From Cohnella panacarvi Gsoil 349 (GTDB lineage: Bacteria; Bacillota; Bacilli; Paenibacillales; Paenibacillaceae): 64,000 nt of DNA. The stretch spans positions 649,576-713,575 of the forward strand of contig NZ_KI911563.1 of assembly GCF_000515335.1 (NCBI RefSeq), written 5' to 3'. Below, one piece after another: positions 24,078 to 32,226 of the stretch. How positions within the stretch are numbered: the stretch's first letter is position 1; each line of letters starts with the position of its first letter. The notes below the pieces were generated by a model, which was not told the origin of the DNA, did no database searches, and saw nothing but the letters and a program-made list of their open reading frames with translations. The position numbers were made by a program, and so were the translations under genes.

Positions 24078-26033
24078 TTACTCTTTTATCGGAAGAAATA
24101 GTAGATTAATAGGCAGATTGCTGCCCGGCGCCGGCGTGAAAGTAATCGTCACCGTCTCCGGGTCAAGTCCCGTCCGATGAAGCACCGAAGCCTCGTTGGA
24201 ATTGTTCAGTACCGTATTCGTCGTCGTATAGATCACTTTGCCGTTGACATCGAACGCTCCCGCGTAAAACCCGCCTCGCGGATTGATCGCGATCACCGTA
24301 TTCGGCAGGACGTGATTCAGCCGGATCGAATAGACGACGCCGTAATTGCCGTCGTCGTATGTCGAATAACCTCCCACCTGATCGACTCCCTTCAGCCAAG
24401 GATCGATCATGTTGTCTCCGAATAACATTCTAGCTCTTTGGTCCCCTAGCGGTTCATCTACTTCAATCGTTCTGAAAGCTCGTTCGAACGTTCCTCGGAT
24501 ATGTCCGTTCGCCTGCATGACGGCAAGCGACGGCAACGACGAGAATACGTCCTTGCCAGCGTCGACGGCAACGAACCGCAGTTTTATCGGTTGGTCGGAA
24601 TTCAAGTCCGCGTAACTCGAGAACACCTGTCCCGGCTCAAGCGTTTTAGCGCTAATTTCCGGGAATACAATGCGGCTCTCGCCCGCCGGGATCGTAAGAA
24701 GCGATGATTGACCGGACTTCCTGGCTTCCAAATATTTGCCGACAGACGCTTTGCCCGCAACGTACACATACCGATGAGGACCGCCGATGCCGATCGGACC
24801 CATCGTGACGTTAGCGGTTGCTGCGCTCGTATTCGTCGCGATCACGTAAATTTTCGCCGGCGTCGAACGTTTATTCTGTTTGTGCACGAGAAACCTGACG
24901 TAGCCGGACAAATGATCCGCCTCGTAATAAATCCCTTCCTCTACGATAGATTCCGGGCTATCGTCGACGACAAGCGTGGATTGACTTCCATCGGTAAAGC
25001 GATAATCGAGCATTCTATACTCAAGCACGCCTGCTCCGTCCAGCGTTAGTTTAGCGCCGATCGGCGTATGCAGCAGGTCGAATTCCGTCTTCGTGTACGC
25101 GATTTCGTCCAAGATCGTAATCGTCTTGGAGTATTCGCTCGTCGCGCCGTGAACATCCGTTACGCGAAGCGTAATCGTCTTTTCGCCCGGCTGGAAAAAG
25201 CCGTCCTGCTTGTTCGTCCACGCTCGGCTGGCGATCGCGTTCTCATCGTCCGTAGAGCGATCCGAATACGCGATATACTCGCCGATCTTGTAGGCACCCT
25301 TCAACAGGGCGAACATGGCTGTCGGCGGCTCGTTCGGCGGTTTCACGTTAACAACGACCGAATAAGGATCGCTCCACACGCCTTTCTCGTCCTTCACGCG
25401 ACGGGTGACCGTATAGCTGCCTTGCTTATCGAATATCGCGTATTGATTCTCCCACTTTTCTTCCACGATCGCGTAGCCCCGAGGATGGAATGCTTCGTCC
25501 TTATAGGCGATTTCCGTCTGCGTCGCGTAAGGATTCGTGTCCGACACGCTGAACTTGGCTACCGGCTTCATGCTCCAATTCAACTCGATCCGCTTCGCGG
25601 AAGGAACGTCGGTCAACTCGATGCCGAAGCTGTTCGCCACCGTTTTCAGCGGAACCATTAATGTCCCTTTTTCTAAGTATGGAGCTCCGATACCGGTCTT
25701 CTTCACTCCGTTCAACCGATAATGGCGATCGTTGACAACGAAGCCGAGCTTGGTCGCGTCCTGCTGAATAATATACTGCTTGGATGCCGCTTCGTACGTA
25801 ATCGTGCCGTACAGCTCCTTGGCGATCGACTTCGCGGCAATGTAGGTCACGCCTTTCTTGACGACGAGCGGCTGAGCTGCCGCGACTTTAACGCCATTAT
25901 GGATGATGACATTCGTTCCGCGCTTCAAAATGATTAGTTCTTGTCCCGTAGGGCTTGGTTCGGCGAAAATCGGCGCGGGCGCCATAAGTAGGATGAGTAC
26001 GGCTAGCGTAACTTTTCGAATGATATGGTTCAT
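24078..26033 (-). CDS. Secreted stalk-domain protein with PKD-like repeats
   Basis: A 651-residue exported protein. A signal peptide ends at about residue 24 ('APIFAEP'). A stalk (copper amine oxidase N-terminal) domain follows, with 'VKVAAAQPLVVKKGVTYIAAKSIAKELYG' split around its strands and 'TLMVPLKTVANSFGIEL' at about 123-140. Two PKD-like beta domains come next ('GSYTVTRRVKDEKGVWSDPYSVVVNV', 'YSDRSTDDENAIASRAW'). The C-terminal 320 residues are of unknown fold. No sortase motif or SLH domain. A surface or matrix role is likely. Promoter-like TTGCGA-N16-TAGAGT lies upstream (about 26075-26105). Confidence 0.88.
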   Translation of the reverse strand: MNHIIRKVTLAVLILLMAPAPIFAEPSPTGQELIILKRGTNVIIHNGVKVAAAQPLVVKKGVTYIAAKSIAKELYGTITYEAASKQYIIQQDATKLGFVVNDRHYRLNGVKKTGIGAPYLEKGTLMVPLKTVANSFGIELTDVPSAKRIELNWSMKPVAKFSVSDTNPYATQTEIAYKDEAFHPRGYAIVEEKWENQYAIFDKQGSYTVTRRVKDEKGVWSDPYSVVVNVKPPNEPPTAMFALLKGAYKIGEYIAYSDRSTDDENAIASRAWTNKQDGFFQPGEKTITLRVTDVHGATSEYSKTITILDEIAYTKTEFDLLHTPIGAKLTLDGAGVLEYRMLDYRFTDGSQSTLVVDDSPESIVEEGIYYEADHLSGYVRFLVHKQNKRSTPAKIYVIATNTSAATANVTMGPIGIGGPHRYVYVAGKASVGKYLEARKSGQSSLLTIPAGESRIVFPEISAKTLEPGQVFSSYADLNSDQPIKLRFVAVDAGKDVFSSLPSLAVMQANGHIRGTFERAFRTIEVDEPLGDQRARMLFGDNMIDPWLKGVDQVGGYSTYDDGNYGVVYSIRLNHVLPNTVIAINPRGGFYAGAFDVNGKVIYTTTNTVLNNSNEASVLHRTGLDPETVTITFTPAPGSNLPINLLFLPIKE

Positions 26034-26130
26034 GCTTAGTCCCCGTCATGTTTGTCTTTTGTCATTGAAGTTAACTCTATTAACGCGTTTATTCGTCGCA
26101 AAGTTGCGAGATTCGACGAAATGGCCGCGC

Positions 26131-26158
26131 TAAAAAGCCCCGGCGCTCGTACCGGAGC
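26131..26158 (-). terminator. Terminator after the GNAT gene
   Basis: Minus strand GCTCCGG-N8-CCGGGGC stem followed by TTTTTA, just after the stop codon at 26161. Confidence 0.8.
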
Positions 26159-26160
26159 GA

Positions 26161-26598
26161 TTACAGCTTTTTGAGCATCCGTACGTGCAATATTCCCGCG
26201 TCCAGGAAAGGTTCGTCCGACACCGTGTCGTATCCTAGCTTCCGATAGAAAGCTTCGGCGGAACACTGAGCGTCGAGCAGCGAAGAATGGTAGCCGCTCG
26301 CTTTCGCGTCGTCTTCCATCGATTCCAGCAGCTTAGAACCGTATCCCCTGCCTCTGTAGGACTTCAATACCGCGATTCTTTGCATTTTGGCGACGCCGGG
26401 CTCGTACGTTTTCCAACGGCCGGTCGCAATGGCTTGTCCGTCCACGGTAAGCAGATGATGTCTTCCCGCTTCCGGAGTCGCGTCGTACTCGTCCTTCTCC
26501 AAGTCGGCAGGTACCCCTTGCTCGTCCACGAATACGGTCATTCGAATCGCAAGCGCTCGGCGAAGCATCTCTTCTGTCGTTATTCGCATCACTTTCAT
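26161..26598 (-). CDS. GNAT family N-acetyltransferase
   Basis: A 145-residue acetyltransferase of the YjcF/ElaA-like group. The acetyl-CoA loop is 'SYRGRGYGSKLLESM' (about 84-98), preceded by 'RIAVL', and the C-terminal 'SAEAFYRKLGYDTVSDEPFLDAGILHV' is typical. The substrate is unknown. It starts seven bases after the GTPase gene and shares its terminator, so the two are probably co-transcribed. The ribosome site is weak (GAAGCGAG), suggesting coupled translation. Confidence 0.9.
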   Translation of the reverse strand: MKVMRITTEEMLRRALAIRMTVFVDEQGVPADLEKDEYDATPEAGRHHLLTVDGQAIATGRWKTYEPGVAKMQRIAVLKSYRGRGYGSKLLESMEDDAKASGYHSSLLDAQCSAEAFYRKLGYDTVSDEPFLDAGILHVRMLKKL

Positions 26599-26604
26599 CT
26601 CGCT

Positions 26605-27591
26605 TCACGCCTTCTCTTCATGATGTACAAGCTGATCCAGTTGTTTGATCAATTCGCTCTCCGCGAAGCCTTCCCCGATAAAGACAGCCACGTCATGGAC
26701 CGGCTTCTGCGGCGTAATTCGCATAAAGTCGGTTGCCTTGTACGCGTATTGGAACAGGAACTGACCCGTCGTATCCGAGAAAGTAACGATTCCTTTGGCC
26801 CGGTATACGCCTTCGGGCAGCCCCGCGAGCAAAGCCTCGAACGCCCTGCTGTCGATCGGCTTGCTCAGATAGTACGTTAAAGCGTTGACATGGTCGTGCG
26901 AGTGCTCGCGGAAATGGCGACCATGCGAACAATGCTCATCGCACGTATGCGCTTCGTCTATCTCGCTATGGCGAACCCGGTCCTCGCCGCTATAGAGAAG
27001 CTTGGCGTCGACGTCCGCCCTAACCGCTGGAATGACGGGAGCGTTGGCGTTCCAATCCTTCAGCGCTTCTAATAGCTCCTCTTGCTCCGCGGGACCGATT
27101 AAATCCGTCTTGTTCAAGACGAGCACGCTCGCCGCGCGTATTTGATCGACCATCAGTCTCAGCGTTCGGCCCGCGCCGACGCGGACGCGATCCAGCAGAT
27201 GGCGGGCGTCCACGACGGTAACGATGTCGCGAAGCGCCGCGCGCTCGTACAACGAGGCTTCGGCAACGCCGTCCATAATGTCGAGCGGCTGCGCGATGCC
27301 CGTAGACTCGATCCAGACGACGTCCGGCCGGTGTTCCCGCACGATGCGCACGAGCTCCATGGCGACATCGCCTTTGAGCTGGCAACAGATGCAGCCGCCG
27401 AGCATTTCCGCCATCGGAACGTCTCCGCCGATTAACTCGGCTTCCACGTTCGCTTCGCCGACTTCGTTCAGGAGAACGGCGATTTTGAGTCCCCGCTCCT
27501 TCGCGTCCGAGACGAGTTTATTGAGCAGCGTCGTTTTGCCGCTGCCTAGGAATCCGGTCAGAATCGATACCGGCACGATGTTCTCGTTCAT
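26605..27591 (-). CDS. COG0523 GTPase (CobW/ZigA/YciC-like metallochaperone)
   Basis: A 328-residue G3E GTPase. Walker A is '[14 protein letters not shown]', the diagnostic metal motif CXCC is '[11 protein letters not shown]', Walker B is '[10 protein letters not shown]' and the guanine motif is 'LNKTDL'. A Cys/His-rich linker '[18 protein letters not shown]' precedes the C-terminal CobW_C domain, as in zinc-handling members. It probably delivers or allocates a metal, most likely Zn(II); no Zur site was recognised nearby. The ATG at 27591 has GGAG six bases upstream; an open frame continues to 27774 into the TPR gene and was rejected. Confidence 0.92.
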   Translation of the reverse strand: MNENIVPVSILTGFLGSGKTTLLNKLVSDAKERGLKIAVLLNEVGEANVEAELIGGDVPMAEMLGGCICCQLKGDVAMELVRIVREHRPDVVWIESTGIAQPLDIMDGVAEASLYERAALRDIVTVVDARHLLDRVRVGAGRTLRLMVDQIRAASVLVLNKTDLIGPAEQEELLEALKDWNANAPVIPAVRADVDAKLLYSGEDRVRHSEIDEAHTCDEHCSHGRHFREHSHDHVNALTYYLSKPIDSRAFEALLAGLPEGVYRAKGIVTFSDTTGQFLFQYAYKATDFMRITPQKPVHDVAVFIGEGFAESELIKQLDQLVHHEEKA

Positions 27592-27629
27592 GAATAGCTC
27601 CTTCTGTCTGCTCGCATTCATCGTAATCG

Positions 27630-29594
27630 TCAAGAAAGATATCGGGTACTGCCGTAAGAATCGAGAAAATACGTTTTCGCCCGCTCTCTCATCTCGTCGT
27701 CGAACCCGCGGAGATCGTTCAGCAGCGCGAACCGGTCGCTCTCTTCTTTCTCTCCGCCGGCGTACAAAAGCCATTGCGCCAGATCGTGCGCCGCGCGCCC
27801 CCTGTCGAACGAATGATGATACCAGAGCGATGCGCGTTCCAAATACGGTTGAGGCTCGAACGGGTTCATCTCGATCGCCTTCGTGAAAGAAGCGATCGCA
27901 TCGTCGTGCCGATCCAACTGATTATAGACGACGCCTAGGTTATAATGCCCCTGCGGATCGTCGGGTACGAGCTGGGCATAGACCCGGGAGTCCGCGAGCG
28001 CCGAATCCAAGTCTTCGAGGCGGAAATGGATAAAGCCTCGGAACCACGTTAACCGCGGGTTGTTCAGATCGATCTGCAGTCCGCGGTTGCAATCCTCCAA
28101 CGCTTCGGCAAGCTTGCCGGAGGCGAACCGGCACCTGGCTCTCCGCTCGTAGATTTGCGGATTATCGGGCTCCAAGGCGAGAGCGCGCGTATAGGAGGCT
28201 TCGGCGAGCTCCCAGTTCTCCATGCCGACGTACAGCTCGCCGAGCGCAAAGCTTGTTCGGCTCTCCTGAGCGAGACGTTCATCCAGCGCGATCGCCGATT
28301 GGATATCCATCATCGCTTCTTCATGGCGGTCCGCCATGTAACGGGCGAAGCTTCTGCGCATATAAAATTCGGCGGATTGCTCCAGCTCGAGCGCTTTCGT
28401 GTAAGCTTCATCGGCTTCCCCGTACTGATCCGCGTCGATAGCCAGTTCCGCTCGCTGCTTCCAATTCAGCGGATCGTCCGGTTCCCGCTCCGTCAGATCC
28501 CGGCTTAACGTCCGGGCGTCCTCGGACATACCGGCTTCCCGGTAGACGTCCGCGAGCCAATATTGGACGACGCGGTTATCCGGTACTTGAGCCCTTGCCC
28601 TAATCAGCGTCCGAATCGCCTCCTGCAGCTTGCCCTGCATCCGATAGGTCGAGCTAAGCTCCATGGACGCGGGCAACCAATGCGGATGAGCTTCTTCGAG
28701 CTTCCGCAACTGCGACTCCGCTTCCGCATAACGGCTTAGCATGCGGTTCAGGCTCGCCTGCTTGAGCAACAGCTCCGGGGCAGCCGGGTGAACGAGCAGC
28801 GCTTGCTCGATCGAAGCTAACGCATCCTCGGGCTGCCCGTTCAGTTCAAGCAGCCGGGATTCGAACAAGCGAAAGCCGAATTCGGCTTTCGCGCCTTGAA
28901 TGAAGCTGGCGACCGCCGCATGGGAATAGTTCGTGCGGGTCTTCATGAGCGCTGCGCCCTGATCGGCTAGCTTCTCCCACTGCTCCAGCATGTCAATTCC
29001 CGCCCGCAGCGTCGCCAGCGCTTCGTCGGTACGCTCCAGCTTCTCCAGCGCCTGCGCTTGCCGATAATAATAATGCGGTATCGCCCGGTTCGGATCGCGC
29101 GAAGCCTGACGATAGCAGCGCTCCGCCTCGGCGTAATGGCCGAGCTTCATATGGACGTTGCCAAGCTCGTAGAACGTCGAGGCTCTAGAATCTTCCCGGC
29201 GCAGGAGCGCTTCCTCGAAATCGCGAATAGCTTGGTCGTATTGTCCGAGATCATGATGCGTGATCGCCCTCGTATACCAATAGAGATAAGGACTAGGGTC
29301 AAGGCGAATAGCCGCGTTCAGATCGGATATCGCCTGATGCTCCTGGCCGAGCTCATTGTAGATGTGGGCGCGGCGTTCGTAAGCCTGCGGGTTTTCTCTT
29401 GCGCTTAACAGCTTGCCGAGGACGACGAGCGCTTGATCGGAGTGCCCGGTATCGTGAAGCAGCCCGGCGTACTCGATCTGTTCCTCCTCCGTCATGGAGG
29501 CGGTGCCCCATCTTTCGTACCATACGAGCGCTTGCTTCAGCCTTTGTTGCCGATGCAGCTTCTTCGCCATTCTCCGGGACCATCTTCTGAACAT
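27630..29594 (-). CDS. Tetratricopeptide repeat protein
   Basis: A 654-residue protein built almost wholly of TPR units, at least 12 by eye. Clear ones include '[31 protein letters not shown]', here noted only by its ALN/IRLDP pattern, '[27 protein letters not shown]' and '[30 protein letters not shown]'. Basic N-terminus ([20 protein letters not shown]) but no signal peptide, so a cytosolic scaffold is likely. ATG 29594 was chosen because GGAGG lies eight bases upstream, against two for ATG 29600. Function unknown. Confidence 0.88.
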   Translation of the reverse strand: MFRRWSRRMAKKLHRQQRLKQALVWYERWGTASMTEEEQIEYAGLLHDTGHSDQALVVLGKLLSARENPQAYERRAHIYNELGQEHQAISDLNAAIRLDPSPYLYWYTRAITHHDLGQYDQAIRDFEEALLRREDSRASTFYELGNVHMKLGHYAEAERCYRQASRDPNRAIPHYYYRQAQALEKLERTDEALATLRAGIDMLEQWEKLADQGAALMKTRTNYSHAAVASFIQGAKAEFGFRLFESRLLELNGQPEDALASIEQALLVHPAAPELLLKQASLNRMLSRYAEAESQLRKLEEAHPHWLPASMELSSTYRMQGKLQEAIRTLIRARAQVPDNRVVQYWLADVYREAGMSEDARTLSRDLTEREPDDPLNWKQRAELAIDADQYGEADEAYTKALELEQSAEFYMRRSFARYMADRHEEAMMDIQSAIALDERLAQESRTSFALGELYVGMENWELAEASYTRALALEPDNPQIYERRARCRFASGKLAEALEDCNRGLQIDLNNPRLTWFRGFIHFRLEDLDSALADSRVYAQLVPDDPQGHYNLGVVYNQLDRHDDAIASFTKAIEMNPFEPQPYLERASLWYHHSFDRGRAAHDLAQWLLYAGGEKEESDRFALLNDLRGFDDEMRERAKTYFLDSYGSTRYLS

Positions 29595-29640
29595 GCGCAT
29601 CCCCTCCTTGTCGGCGTCGTATAGATACTCCCGTAACCGT

Positions 29641-29671
29641 AAGCAAAAGCTGCCGAACGATTCGGCAGCTT
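29641..29671 (-). terminator. Terminator between two minus-strand genes
   Basis: AAGCTGCCGAA-cga-TTCGGCAGCTT, an 11-base perfect stem, followed on the minus strand by TTGCTT after four T. It ends the 29684-30199 gene. Confidence 0.8.
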
Positions 29672-29683
29672 CTGAAAGAGTTC

Positions 29684-30199
29684 CTATCTCTCGGACGTCT
29701 CGGCTGCTTCCTCGATCGCGAATTCGAAATCGTCGATATCGAACAGTTGAACCGAAATGCCGTTCTGAATGACTTTATCCTGAAACTCGATCTGATCGGT
29801 CAGAATCGGGCTTTCCATTCTCTGAGCGAGCAGGATGACTTCCGTCTCGATCGGATCGAATACTTCCCCGAACTGCATATTCTCCGACGTGTTCACGACG
29901 ACGAACGTTACGTTCTCGTTGATCGGCAACGGAGGACTTTCCCTCCATGGCGCGATGAGCGCCCGCTCCAGCTTCTTCTTGTTGAACGGGTCCTCGAAGA
30001 ACGCGATCATTTCCCCGATTTTCTGCTTCACGTGCGCATCGTCGTCCTTCTCCGGCATGACCGGTTCCGGACTGTCTTTCATATCGTAAAGCTCCATTAC
30101 CGTCGTATATGGAATTCTATATTCGACTGGCCGTTTCGGCAGAAGCAGTTGCCCATAGATGGCGATCATGACCGCCTCGATGACAAAACGCCGACTCAT
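29684..30199 (-). CDS. Conserved hypothetical protein
   Basis: A 171-residue acidic soluble protein starting 'MSRRFVIEAVMIAIYGQLLLPKRP'. I recall similar proteins in Paenibacillus genomes, sometimes labelled ADP-heptose synthase, but no sugar-nucleotide motif is visible and I would not use that name. The C-terminal half ('NVTFVVVNTSENMQFGEVFDPIETEVILLAQ') looks like alternating strands and helices. No signal peptide, membrane helix or cysteine cluster. The start at 30199 lies 11 bases after GGGAGGG; an ATG at 30226 has no site. Single-gene unit. Confidence 0.75.
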   Translation of the reverse strand: MSRRFVIEAVMIAIYGQLLLPKRPVEYRIPYTTVMELYDMKDSPEPVMPEKDDDAHVKQKIGEMIAFFEDPFNKKKLERALIAPWRESPPLPINENVTFVVVNTSENMQFGEVFDPIETEVILLAQRMESPILTDQIEFQDKVIQNGISVQLFDIDDFEFAIEEAAETSER

Positions 30200-30379
30200 C
30201 TTAAGCAATTCCCTCCCATAATACATCGCGAAGCCGTTTGACTGGCTTTCATTATATCACATGCGCCGACGGCTGTCGCCGTACTTGCGAACAACGATGA
30301 TGGGACGAACGACCGTCCTTTGGGGTATAATATTCGAAGATTGCGCACCATATTTCTCGTCGATTAGGGGTGTCGCCTT

Positions 30380-30895
30380 ATGCCACAGTTGTCTTTTGCG
30401 TATTATACGCAGATCGAGTCCCCGGAGTCTGAGCGTCTGTTCCGGGACGAGATGAACGCCTCCGGCTATTTCGCTTTTTACGCGTTCGCGGAGCAGTTCC
30501 GTGAAGGATTGCGTCAGTACGACGAAACTCGGATCGAACTTTATGGCCGCTTGCTTGCGAGAGGGCGCGGGCTATTCCCCGACCCGGCGCGGTTCAGTCC
30601 GTCGTTCGACGAGCTATGGGACGAATTCGAAGGCATCTATCGCGCCAAAAACGAAGCCATAGCCGCGATTCCCGCCGCCGAGCGCAACGGCGAATGGCAA
30701 GTGCTGATCGACAATCCTTATTCCACTGGGCAAGTCGTCTGTTATCCGGGACTCTCTTTCATCGAGGCCGCGTATTTATACGGATATTTTCAACGAGAAT
30801 TAAAGCCGAACGAGTTGTTGCGCCTGCAACGGATCACGCACTGCTTAGCCGTGCGCGGCAGCGCGGAACAATCGTTCTTCCCCAGCACTTCATAG
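30380..30895 (+). CDS. Conserved hypothetical protein
   Basis: A 171-residue soluble protein, rich in aromatic residues ('SGYFAFYAFAEQFREGLRQYDETRIELYGRLL'). I do not recognise a domain. It has the look of a helical protein with a short conserved core 'WQVLIDNPYSTGQVVCYPGLSFIEAAYLYGYF' noted here only in part. The ribosome site before the ATG at 30380 is weak (GGGGTG). It is followed 29 bases later by the serine hydrolase on the same strand and shares its terminator. Confidence 0.7.
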   Translation: MPQLSFAYYTQIESPESERLFRDEMNASGYFAFYAFAEQFREGLRQYDETRIELYGRLLARGRGLFPDPARFSPSFDELWDEFEGIYRAKNEAIAAIPAAERNGEWQVLIDNPYSTGQVVCYPGLSFIEAAYLYGYFQRELKPNELLRLQRITHCLAVRGSAEQSFFPSTS

Positions 30896-30924
30896 ATCTC
30901 TAGACAAGAACGGAGCGAGCCGCT

Positions 30925-31860
30925 ATAACGACAGCTAAGCGATTCGACGAAGCTGCGCTGACAGCGTTCGAGCAACGATTAACCCGGCACAAAATCGATC
31001 ATTGCCAAATCGTGCAGCACGGGAGAACGTTACTCTCCTACGCGCGGAACAATCAGTCGGCCCATAAACTGCACAAAATCAATTCCGTCACGAAAAGCGT
31101 CGTCTCCCTCCTGATCGGAATCGCCGTCGAACGGGGCGAAATCGCAAGCATTCGCCAGCCGATCGCCGATTACTTCCCGGAAGTCCGTCATTCGGACAAG
31201 GCCGACGTCACGCTCGAGCATCTGCTGACGATGGCACCCGGTTGGGAGTGGCCCGAGATGGGAGATTGGGGCGGCCGGCCGTTCCCGATGATCAACAGCA
31301 TGGACTGGGTACGCTTTATCTTCGATCGGCCGATGACCCACAAACCCGGAACCCGAATGGCTTACGATTCGGGCAGCTCCCACCTGCTAAGCGCGATATT
31401 GCAGCAGGCGACCGGCCTCACGACGTCAGCTTACGCGGAGCAACACTTGTTTCATCCGCTCGGCATCGAGCGCTATCGGTGGTACGCGGATTCGAACAAC
31501 ATCGTCATCGGCGGTTTCGGACTCGAAGTCGTCGGACCGGATCTCGCGAAACTCGGGTTGCTTGCGCTTCGGAACGGCCAGTGGAACGGCAAACAGCTCG
31601 TCCCTTCCGCCTGGATCGAAGCGACGACGGAGCCCCGTCATCATACGTACGACCACATTGGCTCCTACGCCTCGCATTGGTGGGTCATGACGGACGAGCG
31701 CCGCAATCCTGTTTGCCCTCGCATTTACTTCGCGATGGGATACGGCGGCCAATACATATTCGTCGTGCCGGATTTGGAATTGGTCGTCACGTTCGCCAGT
31801 ACGCTGTATAAATCGACGTTCCTTCCGATGCGCCTGTTCCGCGAAATGATGGACGTATAA
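30925..31860 (+). CDS. Serine hydrolase / beta-lactamase family protein (apparent ATA start)
   Basis: A class C beta-lactamase-like hydrolase. The SxxK motif is 'SVTKSVVSLLIG', the second-motif Tyr is probably in 'MAYDSGSS', and 'GYGGQYIFV' stands near the end in place of the KTG triad. It likely acts as an esterase or D-peptidase; no signal peptide is seen. The reading frame is open from 30904 but the only standard start codon near the N-terminus is GTG 31012, inside the expected fold and without a ribosome site. A GGAG at 30912-30915 is nine bases before an ATA at 30925. I give 30925 (311 aa); if wrong, GTG 31012 gives 282 aa. Confidence 0.75.
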   Translation: MTTAKRFDEAALTAFEQRLTRHKIDHCQIVQHGRTLLSYARNNQSAHKLHKINSVTKSVVSLLIGIAVERGEIASIRQPIADYFPEVRHSDKADVTLEHLLTMAPGWEWPEMGDWGGRPFPMINSMDWVRFIFDRPMTHKPGTRMAYDSGSSHLLSAILQQATGLTTSAYAEQHLFHPLGIERYRWYADSNNIVIGGFGLEVVGPDLAKLGLLALRNGQWNGKQLVPSAWIEATTEPRHHTYDHIGSYASHWWVMTDERRNPVCPRIYFAMGYGGQYIFVVPDLELVVTFASTLYKSTFLPMRLFREMMDV

Positions 31861-31865
31861 CGCGA

Positions 31866-31897
31866 AACCCCCGTTGCACTGAGCAACGGGGGTTATT
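31866..31897. terminator. Bidirectional terminator between convergent genes
   Basis: AACCCCCGTTGC-actga-GCAACGGGGGTT, a 12-base perfect stem followed by TTATT. It sits between the convergent serine hydrolase and the 97-aa gene. Confidence 0.85.
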
Positions 31898-31907
31898 CGG
31901 TTAGCAC

Positions 31908-32201
31908 TCACTTCGCTTCAATCGCGCCGTCCCTGTAGTAGACGATGCGCGACGGATCGTTGCGCAGCTTCACGTTCGCCATCTTCGCTTCGTGCTCCGT
32001 CAGCGACAGCGGCTCCCACTCGCCAAGCCTTCCTCCTTCGTCCGTCGCGGAGACGCCGGCTTCCGCAAGCGCCTCGGACATTTGCGCGGGGTCGGGCGAG
32101 TCGTCCCATAACCGAACGCCGTAATAGGCGAGCGAGTAGCCGTTGCGCTGAACGTAAGACAATATCGTTCCGCTTGCGCGATGTTTCATGACGAATGGCA
32201 T
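31908..32201 (-). CDS. Conserved hypothetical protein
   Basis: A 97-residue soluble protein beginning 'MPFVMKHRASGTILSYVQRNGYSLAYYGV'. No recognised domain; the pattern suggests a small alpha/beta protein. GGCGGG is eight bases before the ATG; a second ATG at codon 5 is possible. It follows the 2-oxoacid oxidoreductase gene by 25 bases on the same strand and could be co-transcribed with it. Confidence 0.65.
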   Translation of the reverse strand: MPFVMKHRASGTILSYVQRNGYSLAYYGVRLWDDSPDPAQMSEALAEAGVSATDEGGRLGEWEPLSLTEHEAKMANVKLRNDPSRIVYYRDGAIEAK

Positions 32202-32226
32202 ATGCGAATCCCGCCGATCTGACTTC

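Noticed and set aside
27592..27774. N-terminal extension of the COG0523 GTPase
   Set aside because: Arg-rich low-complexity translation overlapping the TPR gene; ATG 27591 has its own ribosome site.
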